Below, in pieces: positions 25,752 through 34,788 of a stretch of DNA of 58,866 bases. The DNA lies in assembly GCA_031082225.1 (NCBI GenBank), contig JAVHLG010000017.1, positions 1 through 58,866 of the forward strand, in the 5' to 3' direction. Every line of letters begins with the position of its first letter. The first letter of the stretch is position 1. The notes under the pieces are model-generated. The model worked only from the letters and a program-made list of their open reading frames with translations, had not been told where the DNA came from and did no database searches. Made by a program: the position numbers and the translations under genes. This DNA is from Desulfovibrionaceae bacterium (GTDB taxonomy: Bacteria; Desulfobacterota; Desulfovibrionia; Desulfovibrionales; Desulfovibrionaceae).

Positions 25752-28526
25752 ATGTCACACAAATTGCGTAGAATATTCCGTCTTGTGTCCCGTGTCGCCG
25801 TTGTGCATATTTTTCTTTTGACTGCACTCTTTCTCGCCCTTCCGGTCTTCGCCGCCTCCTATTCCCACACCTACCCCGTCGACAAACCGGAAGTACGCAC
25901 CTTGCCCGATGGCACGGCCGTGGTGGAGCTTGACGGAGCGATACAAGACACCAGTGTTGTGGGCGCGCCCATCGTTCCCATGCTGACCTCGCGTCTGTAT
26001 GTCCCGTCCGGCGAGGCCGTGGACCGGGTCGAGGTGTCCTTCGGCCCCCTTCGTACCCTGCCCGGCACATACCTTCTGGCCCATGGGACGACGCCGCGCC
26101 CCACCAACGATCCCTCCCCGCCGCCCCCGGAGAAGGCCGATCCGGCCATCTACTCCAGCGATACGCCATATCCCCCCACAACCTGGCGGCGAGTGTCGGA
26201 GCAGACCCTGCATGGCTACCGCCTCGTGCCCACGGACCTCTATCCGGTGCGCTATCTCCCGGCCTCGGGCATCGTGCAGTATGCCGAATCGGTCACGGTC
26301 ACGGTCTACGCCTCGCCGTCCAAAACCGTGGACCATGGCCGACTGGCTCCGCGCGCCGGAAACCAGGACAAGCAATCCGTCATGGACCTCATTGATAACG
26401 ACGAGACCCTGGCGGCCGAGGGCGAAAAGACCTCGGCCGCGCCGACCGCCACGGACCGGCAGTACCTCCTCGTCACCACCGCCGCCCTGCAATCGGCCTT
26501 CGCGCCGCTTGTGGCCCACCGGGCCTCGAGCGCCGGGGGCGGGTTCACCACGGCCAGCGTCACTGTGGAGACCATCGCCGCCTCCCAGACCGGACGCGAT
26601 CTGCCGGAAAAAATCCGCAACTACATCAAAGACAGCTATGCCAACCATGGCACGCAGTTCGTGGTCCTGGGCGGCGACGCCGATGGCCCCCAGGCCCAGC
26701 AGGCCGTGCCCACCCGGGGTGCGGCTTGCTTTTGCGACGACTATGTTCCTGCGGATTTCTATTACGCCTGCCTGGACGGCACCTGGGACAACAACGGCAA
26801 CAGCGTGTTCGGCGAGTCCACGGACGGCGTAGGCGGCGGGGACATCGACTGGCTGGCCGAGGTGGCCGTAGGCCGCATCCCGGCCGACACGGCGGACGAG
26901 GCCCACAACGCCATCGCCAAGATCATCGCCTATGAAACAGGCAATAACCCATTCCGGACACTCTTGGTTGGGGAATATCTCGATTCGAAGCCGACCTGGG
27001 GCGGCGACAGGCTGGACTACGTTTATGAAGCCATGTCCATCATGCCCCGGGATACGCTCTATGATCGAGACCATCCCTCGCACGAATGGCCCAAAACAAC
27101 GTTGCAAAGCCTGCTTTCAAGTAACAGTTACAGCATGGTTTTTCACGAAGGGCACTCCAACACGACATACAACATGAAAATGTACAACGCAGACCTTGAC
27201 GCTGTAACAAACAACAAATATTTCTTCGTTTACAGCGCCGGTTGCTATTCAAACTCCTTCGACAACCGCTCCCCTGATGGCTACCTGTCAACAGACAGCA
27301 TCGGCGAGGATTTCGTTGTCAGAAACCAATCAAGTGCGTTTGCATACATAGGAAATTCACGCTTAGGATGGTATGACCCAAATACACCTAAAGCATATTC
27401 TACTCTTGTTCAGCGCCGCTTTGTAGAAGCCCTTTTTCAATCATCCATACGTCAAATCGGCTTTGCACTAAACTACGCTAGAGCGAACCTTGACTACACA
27501 ACTGGCTATTATCGTTGCACTGGACTTGGATTAAACATTATGGGAGATCCTGCTTCGTCAATCAATACATGCGATGACAATAGCATTATTGTTTCAATTC
27601 AAAACCCAGTGCAGAAATTTACTGTGCATGCCGGTCTCGCCATGCAACTTCGGGCCAAAATTACCAAGGGTTGCGGGGACAGCCTGACGAATGCTCACGT
27701 CAGCGCCACGTTCAGCACGGGAGAGTCCGCCGTCTCGCTCTACGATGACGGCGCCCACCAGGACGGCGCGGTCGGCGACGGCGTCTACGGCGGCACATGG
27801 ACGCCTCATCATATTATCTCAAATATGACTGTCACCATTACCGCTTCCAAGTCTGGATATGTAACGGGAACTCGCGCCGTTACAGGGACCGTAACCCCCC
27901 ACCCCCAATATTCCCTTTCATTCGGGACATACGAGTGGATATCCAACGCTGGAGGCAAGACTGTCTTGACCCGTGGAAACGAGGTTTTTGCCTACGTTCC
28001 CCTGGGATTTGGATTCAAATTCTACGGAACAACCTATGACAACGTCTATGTCAACGACAACGGAACCCTGAGCTTCATTAATTATAATGTACCCGGGGAC
28101 AACGTGAATATCCCGTATAGTGACAGCCCTAACGGACTCATCGCGGTTTTTTGGGATGACTTGGTCATTCCCGAAGCACTTTCCGGGAATGTCTCCTACA
28201 AAAAAATTGGTTCATCACCGAATTCTTACGGTGTGTTCACCTGGGAAAATGTTTGCCCTGTCGGCTCCTGTTCGGATTCCGCAACGTTCCAGGTGGTGAT
28301 CTCCGAGCGAACGGGCACCATCACATTCCAATACGCCGACGTCAGCTTCGGCAATACGAGCTATGACGGCGGCGCAGGCGCGACCGTGGGCATCGAGAAC
28401 CAGCGGGGCAAGGAAGGTGTTCAATATTCCTACAACCAGGCCGTTCTCAACCCCGGGCAGGCTTTGGTCTTTGCGCCATGGACCGACAGCATCCAGGCTG
28501 TTCTCCAGCTTCTCCTGCTCAATTGA
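25752..28526 (+). CDS. Exported gingipain-like cysteine protease (C25 family), copy 2, mosaic composition
   Basis: A 924-residue paralogue of the protein at 22522. ATG 25752 follows GGAGG at 25743-25747 and opens a basic signal peptide (MSHKLRRIFRL, hydrophobic core, cleavage near VFA-ASY); the longer frame from 25674 has no such features. Layout is the same: N-terminal beta domain, C25 domain with His468 (HEGHSNTTY) and Cys498 (YSAGCYSNSFD), Ig-like region, sandwich domain (PLGFGFKFYGTTYDNVYVND, VFWDDL) and tail VLQLLLLN. The His-Cys spacing of 30 residues equals copy 1. Bases to about 26930 are GC-rich and nearly identical to copy 1 in part; from about 26935 to 28260 the DNA is AT-rich with different codon choice. 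Confidence 0.85.
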   Translation: MSHKLRRIFRLVSRVAVVHIFLLTALFLALPVFAASYSHTYPVDKPEVRTLPDGTAVVELDGAIQDTSVVGAPIVPMLTSRLYVPSGEAVDRVEVSFGPLRTLPGTYLLAHGTTPRPTNDPSPPPPEKADPAIYSSDTPYPPTTWRRVSEQTLHGYRLVPTDLYPVRYLPASGIVQYAESVTVTVYASPSKTVDHGRLAPRAGNQDKQSVMDLIDNDETLAAEGEKTSAAPTATDRQYLLVTTAALQSAFAPLVAHRASSAGGGFTTASVTVETIAASQTGRDLPEKIRNYIKDSYANHGTQFVVLGGDADGPQAQQAVPTRGAACFCDDYVPADFYYACLDGTWDNNGNSVFGESTDGVGGGDIDWLAEVAVGRIPADTADEAHNAIAKIIAYETGNNPFRTLLVGEYLDSKPTWGGDRLDYVYEAMSIMPRDTLYDRDHPSHEWPKTTLQSLLSSNSYSMVFHEGHSNTTYNMKMYNADLDAVTNNKYFFVYSAGCYSNSFDNRSPDGYLSTDSIGEDFVVRNQSSAFAYIGNSRLGWYDPNTPKAYSTLVQRRFVEALFQSSIRQIGFALNYARANLDYTTGYYRCTGLGLNIMGDPASSINTCDDNSIIVSIQNPVQKFTVHAGLAMQLRAKITKGCGDSLTNAHVSATFSTGESAVSLYDDGAHQDGAVGDGVYGGTWTPHHIISNMTVTITASKSGYVTGTRAVTGTVTPHPQYSLSFGTYEWISNAGGKTVLTRGNEVFAYVPLGFGFKFYGTTYDNVYVNDNGTLSFINYNVPGDNVNIPYSDSPNGLIAVFWDDLVIPEALSGNVSYKKIGSSPNSYGVFTWENVCPVGSCSDSATFQVVISERTGTITFQYADVSFGNTSYDGGAGATVGIENQRGKEGVQYSYNQAVLNPGQALVFAPWTDSIQAVLQLLLLN
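26258..26492 (+). repeat. Near-identical segment shared with gingipain-like copy 1 (copy at 23028-23262)
   Basis: Second member of the 235-base pair described at 23028. Similarity stays high, with scattered differences, until about 26930, then falls abruptly where the AT-rich section starts. Confidence 0.85.
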
Positions 28527-28545
28527 CGACACCAGCCCTCGAATA

Positions 28546-28579
28546 AACGCCCCGGCGGCCGCATGGTCGCCGGGGCGTT
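28546..28579. terminator. Intrinsic terminator between gingipain-like copy 2 and valS
   Basis: AACGCCCCGGCG and CGCCGGGGCGTT form a perfect 12-base stem with a 10-base loop. It sits between two converging genes and is almost the same sequence as the terminator at 25365. Confidence 0.75.
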
Positions 28580-28612
28580 CGAATTGCTTTTCGCCTCGCG
28601 GACGGGGGCGGT

Positions 28613-31279
28613 TTACGCCTCCATGAGCCCCTGGATGCGTACGGTCAGCTCCCGCAACCGCTCCAGCCTCTCGTGGGCGGCCCGGAACTTCTCCCGCTCC
28701 TTCTCCACCACCTCGGCCGGGGCCCGGGAGGTGAAGCTCTCGTTGTGCAGCTTTTTCTCCACCATATCCAGTTCCTTGGCCACCTTGGCCTCTTCCTTGG
28801 CCAGCCTGGCCAGTTCCGAGGTGAAATCCACGGCCCCGGCCAGGGGCACGAACAGGGCGCAGCTTCCGGCCGCCGCCGCGGCCGAGGCCTTGGGCGCGAC
28901 CACCTCGCCCCCGACCTCCAGGCGGTCCAGGCGGGCCAGGAAACGGATGAGCTCCTCACACGCGGCCAGACTGTCGGCCTCGGCCCCGGAGGTGGTTTTG
29001 ACCAGGGCGGTGAGCTTGACGGCCGGGGAGATGCCCAGTTCGGCCCGGATGTTGCGCACCCCCACCACCACCTGGCGCATAAGCTCCATGGCGGCGGCCG
29101 CCGCTTCGGTGCGCAGGTGCGGCCGGGCGGCCGGAAAGGGCATAAGCGCCAGGTCGGGCTGTGAAACCCCCGGCAACCGGCTCCAGATCTCCTGGGTCAC
29201 GAAGGGCATGATGGGATGCTGAAGCGTCAGAAGCTCGGAGAGGACCGTCCACAACACGCGCTTGGCTGCGGCCATGCGGGCCTCGTCCCCGGAGGCCATG
29301 TCCACCTTGACCATCTCCAGGTACCAGTCGCAGAACTCGTGCCACAAAAAGCCGTACAACTCCTGGGTGGCCTCGTTGAACCGGTAGCCGGACAGGGCCC
29401 CGGACACGGCCTCCTTCACCGACTCCAGGCGGTCCAGAATCCAGGCGTGGGCCGGACCGGCCTTGGCCGCCTGGGCCAGGTCCACGTCCGGGATGTCCTC
29501 ACCCAGGTTCATGAGGGAGAACCGGGCCGCGTTCCACAGCTTGTTGACGAAATTGCGGTAGCCCTGGATGCGTTCCTCGGACAGCTTGATGTCCCGACCC
29601 ATGGCCGCAAACGAGGTCAGGGTGAAGCGCAGGGCGTCCGTGCCGTAGCGGTCCACCATGACCAGGGGGTCGATGACGTTGCCCGTGGACTTGCTCATCT
29701 TCTTGCCCTCGGCGTCGCGCACCAGGGCGTGGATGTAGACCTCCCGGAAGGGCACGTCGTCGCGGAAGTGCAGGCCCATCATCATCATCCGGGCCACCCA
29801 GAAAAACAGGATGTCAAATCCCGTGACCAAAACCGAGGTGGGATAGAAGGCGCGCAGCTCGGGGGTGTCGTCGGGCCAGCCCAGGGTGGAAAACGGCCAC
29901 AGGGCCGAGGAGAACCAGGTGTCCAGCACGTCCTCGTCCCGGACCAGGCGCGACCCGGCGCATTTGGGACAGGACGCGGGATCCGTGCGGGCCACGATGA
30001 GCTCCCCGCAGTCCTCGCAGGTCCAGGCCGGGATGCGGTGCCCCCACCAGATCTGGCGGGAGATGCACCAGTCGCGGATGTTGTCCAGCCAGTCGTAATA
30101 GGTCTTGGTCCACTGCTCGGGATAGATGTTCGTGCGGCCGTCTTCCACGGCCTTGCGGGCCACGGCGGCCAGGGGGGCGGCGCGCACGAACCACTGCTTG
30201 GACACGAAGGGCTCGATGACCGTCTTGCAGCGGTAGCACTCGCCCACGTTGTGCTCGTAGTCCTTGACCGCCTCAAGCAGCCCCAGGGCCGAAAGATCGT
30301 CCAGGACGGCCTGGCGGCAGGCCAGCCGGTCCAGGCCGCGATATGTCTCCGGGGCCTCGTCGTTGATGGTCCCGGAACCGTCCATGACCGAGATGCAGGC
30401 CAGGCCGTGCTTGCGGCCCAGTTCGAAGTCGTTCATGTCGTGGGCCGGGGTGACCTTGAGGCAGCCCGTGCCGAATTCCCGCTCCACATAGGCGTCGGCG
30501 ATGACCGGGATGACCCGCCCCACCAGGGGCAGGACCACGGAGGCGCCGACGAGGTCCGCATAGCGTTCGTCCTCGGGATGCACGGCCACGGCCGTGTCCC
30601 CGAGCATGGTCTCGGGCCGGGTGGTGGCCACGGTGACGAAGCGGTCCGTGCCCTGCACGGGATAGCGGATGTGGTAGATTTTGGAGGCATGGGGCGCGAA
30701 CTCCACCTCCAGGTCGGCCAGGGCCGTCCGGCAGCGCGGACACCAGTTGATGATGTAGTCGCCCCGGTAGATCAGGCCTTCCTCGTAAAGCCGCACGAAG
30801 ACCTCGCGCACGGCCCGGGACAGGCCCTCGTCCATGGTAAAGCGCTCCCGGCTCCAGTCCACCGAGGCCCCCAGGCGCTTGATCTGGTTGACGATGCGGC
30901 CGCCGTACTGGGCCCGCCACTCCCACACGCGCTCAATAAACTTCTCCCGGCCCAGATGCTCGCGGGTGACGCCCTCGGCGGCCAGGGCCCGCTCCACCAC
31001 GTTCTGGGTGGCGATGCCCGCGTGGTCCGTGCCGGGAACCCACAAGACCTTGCGCCCGAGTTGGCGATGGAAGCGGCACAGGATGTCCTGCAGGGTGATG
31101 TCCAGGGCGTGACCCATGTGCAGGGCCCCGGTGACGTTGGGGGGCGGGATGACGATGCAATAGGGATCCCCGGGGCCGTCCGGGTCCGGGGTGAAGGTCT
31201 TGTGCTCCCGCCAATAGTCGATCCACCTGGATTCGACCTCGGCCGGTTCATACCCGCTTGGCAGCGCCTCGGTGGCCAT
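28613..31279 (-). CDS. valS: Valyl-tRNA synthetase
   Basis: An 888-residue class I aminoacyl-tRNA synthetase that charges tRNA-Val. The ATP-binding HIGH-type motif is HMGH at 54-57 after PPPNVTGAL, and KMSKS is near 525-529 (GKKMSKSTGNVIDP). A zinc-ribbon-like pair (CEDCG, CPKCAG) lies in the insertion near 420-450, and the CP1 editing domain near 195-345 has TTRPETMLGDTAV. The C-terminal ~70 residues are the ValRS coiled-coil arm (LARLAKEEAKVAKELDMVEK). AAGGAG precedes the ATG. Length is normal for bacterial ValRS. It is cytoplasmic and essential. Confidence 0.97.
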   Translation of the reverse strand: MATEALPSGYEPAEVESRWIDYWREHKTFTPDPDGPGDPYCIVIPPPNVTGALHMGHALDITLQDILCRFHRQLGRKVLWVPGTDHAGIATQNVVERALAAEGVTREHLGREKFIERVWEWRAQYGGRIVNQIKRLGASVDWSRERFTMDEGLSRAVREVFVRLYEEGLIYRGDYIINWCPRCRTALADLEVEFAPHASKIYHIRYPVQGTDRFVTVATTRPETMLGDTAVAVHPEDERYADLVGASVVLPLVGRVIPVIADAYVEREFGTGCLKVTPAHDMNDFELGRKHGLACISVMDGSGTINDEAPETYRGLDRLACRQAVLDDLSALGLLEAVKDYEHNVGECYRCKTVIEPFVSKQWFVRAAPLAAVARKAVEDGRTNIYPEQWTKTYYDWLDNIRDWCISRQIWWGHRIPAWTCEDCGELIVARTDPASCPKCAGSRLVRDEDVLDTWFSSALWPFSTLGWPDDTPELRAFYPTSVLVTGFDILFFWVARMMMMGLHFRDDVPFREVYIHALVRDAEGKKMSKSTGNVIDPLVMVDRYGTDALRFTLTSFAAMGRDIKLSEERIQGYRNFVNKLWNAARFSLMNLGEDIPDVDLAQAAKAGPAHAWILDRLESVKEAVSGALSGYRFNEATQELYGFLWHEFCDWYLEMVKVDMASGDEARMAAAKRVLWTVLSELLTLQHPIMPFVTQEIWSRLPGVSQPDLALMPFPAARPHLRTEAAAAAMELMRQVVVGVRNIRAELGISPAVKLTALVKTTSGAEADSLAACEELIRFLARLDRLEVGGEVVAPKASAAAAAGSCALFVPLAGAVDFTSELARLAKEEAKVAKELDMVEKKLHNESFTSRAPAEVVEKEREKFRAAHERLERLRELTVRIQGLMEA

Positions 31280-31313
31280 GCTGTGCTCCTTGGGATTGCG
31301 GCAATACGCATCA

Positions 31314-31351
31314 CGCCGAAACGCCGCCCTGAAATCAGGGGCGCTTCGGCG
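31314..31351 (-). terminator. Long hairpin between the Rho_N-like gene and valS
   Basis: CGCCGAA (31314-31320) pairs with TTCGGCG (31345-31351), and the inner CCCTGA/TCAGGG arms extend the stem. It lies just after the stop of the gene at 31380 (minus strand), so valS is probably transcribed separately. Confidence 0.5.
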
Positions 31352-31379
31352 CGACGGAAAGAAAACGGGGGGCCGGGCG

Positions 31380-31727
31380 TCAGGACGCGGCGGCCAGACG
31401 GCGGGAGCGTTTTTTGAGCTTGTTGATCTTGCGCCGCAAAATCACCCGCTCCGCGCGCGGCATCGCCGCCCCGGCTTCCAGCTTCTTGGCCCGAAGGGTC
31501 TTGGCCTGGCGCTTCATGGCCAGGATCTGTCCCTTGTAGGGGGAGATCGCCGGGCCTTCCTCGCCGCCAATTCCCAACACCCTCTTGATGTCGGCCAGAA
31601 GCTCGTCCTTGCCCATGCCCGAGGCGCCGACGACCTGCGGCAACTGCTTCATGGCCAGCTCGCGCAGTTCCTTGGCGGTCATCTTCTCCAGGGGCTTTTT
31701 CAGCTCCAGATGCATTGCTTCGCTCAT
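31380..31727 (-). CDS. Small basic protein with Rho_N/SAP-like N-terminus
   Basis: A 115-residue protein. Residues about 15-52 (MTAKELRELAMKQLPQVVG, then MGKDELLADIKRVLG) have the helix-extended-helix pattern of Rho N-terminal or SAP/LEM-like nucleic-acid-binding domains. The C-terminal half is strongly basic (ILRRKINKLKKRSRRLAAAS), again suggesting RNA or DNA contact. Its ATG overlaps the stop of the DUF721 gene by four bases (ATGA). Exact function unknown. Confidence 0.7.
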   Translation of the reverse strand: MSEAMHLELKKPLEKMTAKELRELAMKQLPQVVGASGMGKDELLADIKRVLGIGGEEGPAISPYKGQILAMKRQAKTLRAKKLEAGAAMPRAERVILRRKINKLKKRSRRLAAAS

Positions 31728-32227
31728 ATCCTCTTGGCCTCCAGGTCCGTATTCGTCGCCTTCTTGCGGCGGCCCGCGCGACGCGCGGGGGCCCGAAAAA
31801 AGCGTACGTATTTTTCGTAGCAGCGTCCCACAGGGGTGGCCGGGTCCAGCGTGCCGAGCAGTCCGCCCAGGTTTGCGGGCCGAACCGCCTGCGGGGCATG
31901 AAAAATCGGCCGCGCCTCCTGCGGCGCGTCCAGGGAAACTCGACCTCCTATCAGGTCGAACTGTATCTTGTCAAAAGCGTTTTGCCCAAGCCAGGCGTTC
32001 ACCCGCGCGATCAGTTCGGGAACGGCGAAGGTCATCTCCTGCATGACCACCGGATCGTCCACCCCAAGCCGCAACGTGCCCTCGCGATGCCCCAGGGGCC
32101 TGACGTGCCCGGCCAGCTCCACGCCCACCACCTCGGGCCACGACCGGTACAGGTCCACCACCCGGCAGGCCCGCCGGGCCTCGGGGCGTCCCAGAAAGAC
32201 CGCCAGCAGTTCGGCCGCCGTCTTCAT
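31724..32227 (-). CDS. DciA-like DUF721 protein
   Basis: A 167-residue protein. ATG 32227 is preferred because GAGAGG lies 10 bases upstream; an upstream in-frame ATG at 32248 has no good site. The N-terminal DUF721 core shows KTAAELLAVFL, WPEVVGVELAGHVRPLGHREGTLRLGVDDPVVMQEM and LIARVNAWLG. DUF721 includes DciA, the ancestral bacterial helicase loader; whether this copy loads DnaB is inference. The C-terminus is basic (RAPARRAGRRKKATN). Confidence 0.75.
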   Translation of the reverse strand: MKTAAELLAVFLGRPEARRACRVVDLYRSWPEVVGVELAGHVRPLGHREGTLRLGVDDPVVMQEMTFAVPELIARVNAWLGQNAFDKIQFDLIGGRVSLDAPQEARPIFHAPQAVRPANLGGLLGTLDPATPVGRCYEKYVRFFRAPARRAGRRKKATNTDLEAKRI

Positions 32228-32373
32228 GACATGCCTCTCGCGGGTCATGGCCCGCCCACGATTTCATCGATACAGGCCGTCAGGGGGAAAAGCGACGCGC
32301 GGCATGGCTGGCGCAGGACGCCGCCTGCGGGAAAACAACGCCCCTTGGCGGGTCGCATGGGGCAGCCGCCGCA

Positions 32374-32589
32374 TCAGGAGATGTCGTCCACCACCCGGCC
32401 GGTTTCGGATTCGATGGTGGATTTGACGGATACCGTGCGGGGCACCACGTCCGGGGCCAGGGCCTGGGTCTCCTCCAGGGTCTTGACATAGGAACGCAGG
32501 GACTGGGAGGCAATGCTGTCGCTTGCCTCGCTGAGCTTGGACACATCCTTGAGAAAGTCCAGTTGACCGTCCACGAGCTTGACAGACAT
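32374..32589 (-). CDS. Small protein of unknown function (71 residues)
   Basis: Begins MSVKLVDGQLDFLKDVSKLS behind a perfect AAAGGAG eight bases upstream, and ends in ETGRVVDDIS. It is acidic and probably mostly helical, without a signal peptide. No family recognised. It stands alone, 146 bases upstream of the DUF721 gene on the same strand. The strong ribosome site and normal codon use argue for a real gene. Confidence 0.65.
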   Translation of the reverse strand: MSVKLVDGQLDFLKDVSKLSEASDSIASQSLRSYVKTLEETQALAPDVVPRTVSVKSTIESETGRVVDDIS

Positions 32590-32770
32590 GGCTTGGCTCC
32601 TTTCTGGAACCGCCAGTTTACCAATTCAGACAGGCCCTTGTAAAGAGGCCCCGGGACGGACCACGCCGCCGGATACCCCTCCCCGCCAAGGCAACCCCCC
32701 GAAGGCCTCGCCCAAACCACGGCACGCCTTTTCCAGCCGAAGCGGCCCCCTGTCCCCGGGCTTAGCCGGA

Positions 32771-33100
32771 TCAGGGCTCGTAGTTGATGCGGCAATACTT
32801 GATGCACATGTTCTGGGCCAGGTTCACCATGGGCGCACACCGGTTCATGACGCTGCCCTGGGCCAGCCCTGCGGCGTAGTCCCGGCATATGTCGAGACAA
32901 TGCCCCAGGGAGCCGGGCTCCTTTTCCAACAGATCGGCCAAGGGATAGCAGATGTCCATGCTGGAGCAGGAACTGTTTTTCTCGCCTCCGCTGGCCAGGC
33001 ACAGCCCCCGGAAACTCGACAGGGACATGGTCTGCTTCTGCGCGCATCCCAGACACGCCAGACAGGCCACGGCCAGCACTATCAACGACAGGCTGCGCAT
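32771..33100 (-). CDS. Cysteine-rich putative lipoprotein
   Basis: A 109-residue protein; ATG 33100 follows AAGGAG and begins a signal peptide (MRSLSLIVLAVACLACLGCA). CLGC at its end could be a lipobox, although Cys at -3 is unusual. The mature part has several cysteines (LCLASGG, SCSSMDICYP, HCLDICRDYA, NRCAPM, NMCIKYCRINYEP) that could form disulfides. Unknown function; envelope location inferred. A longer upstream frame lacks a signal sequence and was rejected. Confidence 0.65.
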   Translation of the reverse strand: MRSLSLIVLAVACLACLGCAQKQTMSLSSFRGLCLASGGEKNSSCSSMDICYPLADLLEKEPGSLGHCLDICRDYAAGLAQGSVMNRCAPMVNLAQNMCIKYCRINYEP

Positions 33101-33486
33101 GCGTGCACTCCTTGGTTTCCCGGGGAACGTCCGCCCCGGCGGAGACTCTCCCGACGCCCGAAGAAAAAAAATCCGGCCGACGCCCGGGCGGCCTCCACGC
33201 CGACTGGGCCCCCGCGCGTCGCGGATCATGGTAAGGCACGCAGCGCCTTTCTTGCAAGCCCGGACCGGCAGGTTCGCGCAACGCCACGGGCTGCGGTTAC
33301 TTTTTCCCGCAACCGGCAGACCGCCCTTGACCGTTGCCGCCGTTCCCGGCACAAGGCCCCCTGAACGCACGCGGCGGGGCAGGCGCGCCGCCAGACGCCC
33401 CGGGCGCAGACGCGACCTTGACGTAGGCCGGGAATCCCCCTATTTTTTTCACCATGCGGCAGACCCGACCGCCGCATGCCAATCCG
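33101..33486. other. Divergent intergenic region upstream of the EAL/HDOD gene
   Basis: Only the promoter-like element at 33418-33446 stands out. The remainder is GC-rich with an A-run (33161-33170) and no credible frame, RNA gene or strong hairpin. Confidence 0.45.
33418..33446 (+). promoter_or_regulatory. Sigma-70-like promoter for the EAL/HDOD-GGDEF operon
   Basis: TTGACG (33418-33423), 17-base spacer, TATTTT (33441-33446). Transcription would begin near 33453, one base before an in-frame ATG at 33454, so ATG 33487 is the more likely start unless the mRNA is leaderless. Confidence 0.5.
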
Positions 33487-34773
33487 ATGAAGACACACCC
33501 ACGCCCCGAGGACGGGGATACCGCATGTGCTTCTCCCCAGGACCATCCGTACGCGTCCGCGCTGGTGGCCAGACAGCCCGTTTTCGACAAGGCCAAGAAA
33601 GTCCAGGGCTACGAACTGCTTTTCCGTGACAGCCCCGAATCGGCCTGCGCCTGTTTCGCCGATCAGTGCATGGCCACCATGAAGGTCATCGCCGACGCCT
33701 ACGTCTGCCTCGGTCCGGACATGGGGGCCGACCCCAAGATCATGGTCAATTTCAGCCGGGCGGGCATCCTGGGCCAACTGCCCTACGCCCTGCCGCCGGG
33801 CCGTACGGTGGTCGAATTCGGGGAGTGTTTCCTGCCCGACCCGACGCTTCTAAACGCCATCCACCGGCTCAAGGCCGACGGCTACCAGGTGTGTCTGGAC
33901 GGCTTCCGGGAGACCGGGGGCTGCGAACCGCTTCTGGCCATAGCCGACATCATCAAGGTGGACGTCCTGGACCAACCCCCCGCCGTGGTGGCGGACATCC
34001 TCGAACTGGCCGGCAAAAACGGTCCCATCCTCCTGGCCAAGCGGGTGGAGACGGCGGGACTGTTCGACATGGCCAGGGCCATGGGATTTACCTGGTTCCA
34101 GGGTTTTTTCTTCAAGCGGCCGGAATTGATGCCCGGGCGCAAACTGGCCTCCAACCAGCAGTCCCGGCTCAAGCTGTTCCGGCTCATCGAACGCGAGGAC
34201 ATGGACATCGTCAAGCTGGCCGAGCTCATCCAGTCCGACGTGTCCATCAGCTACCGGCTCCTGGCCCTGCTCAACTCGGCCGCCTTCGGGCTGCCCCAGA
34301 AGGTGGGCTCCATCGAACGGGCCATCATGATCCTGGGCTGGAAACCCCTGCGCAACTGGCTGCGGGCCGTCATCTTCACCGATCTGGCCCCCCGGGGAAA
34401 AACCCGGGAACTGTCCTTCACCTCCGTGCTGCGCGGGCGGTTCATGGAACTGGCGGCCGAGGAGCACCACTCCCGGCTCTCGCCGCCCGGACTCTTTTTG
34501 CTGGGGCTTTTCTCCCTGCTCGACGCCCTGCTGGATTTGCCCATGCCCGAGATCGTGGCCTCCCTGCCCATTGACGAGGAGCTCAAAGAGGCCCTTTGCG
34601 GCGAGCGCAACATCCACTCGGACTGGCTCACCCTGGCCGTCTGCTTCGAAACCGCGGACTGGAAACACCTCGACGCCTACGTGGAGACCCTCGGGCTCGA
34701 CCCGGCCCTGGTGGCCAAATGCTATCACGACGCTTTGAACTGGACCAATTCCTTCTTTTTGAACACCCTCTGA
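33487..34773 (+). CDS. EAL-like/HDOD signalling protein (YuxH type)
   Basis: A 428-residue soluble protein. The N-terminal EAL-like domain opens ALVARQPVFDKAKKVQGYELLFR and keeps the barrel (MVNFSRAGIL, VVEFGECF, ADIIKVDVL), but the EAL motif itself and several metal ligands are absent, so catalysis is unlikely. The C-terminal HDOD domain spans about 190-400 (LIQSDVSISYRLLALLNSA, IERAIMILGWKPLRNWL). Proteins with this pair usually act as c-di-GMP-linked regulators rather than phosphodiesterases. The GGDEF gene begins 15 bases later. The start is set by the promoter at 33418; ATG 33454 remains possible. Confidence 0.8.
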   Translation: MKTHPRPEDGDTACASPQDHPYASALVARQPVFDKAKKVQGYELLFRDSPESACACFADQCMATMKVIADAYVCLGPDMGADPKIMVNFSRAGILGQLPYALPPGRTVVEFGECFLPDPTLLNAIHRLKADGYQVCLDGFRETGGCEPLLAIADIIKVDVLDQPPAVVADILELAGKNGPILLAKRVETAGLFDMARAMGFTWFQGFFFKRPELMPGRKLASNQQSRLKLFRLIEREDMDIVKLAELIQSDVSISYRLLALLNSAAFGLPQKVGSIERAIMILGWKPLRNWLRAVIFTDLAPRGKTRELSFTSVLRGRFMELAAEEHHSRLSPPGLFLLGLFSLLDALLDLPMPEIVASLPIDEELKEALCGERNIHSDWLTLAVCFETADWKHLDAYVETLGLDPALVAKCYHDALNWTNSFFLNTL

Positions 34774-34788
34774 ACCCCACGGAGCCCT

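Noticed and set aside
29216-31417. 733-residue plus-strand frame opposite valS
   Set aside because: valS is certain; the frame has no domain features and a His/Gly/Gln-rich composition typical of shadows.
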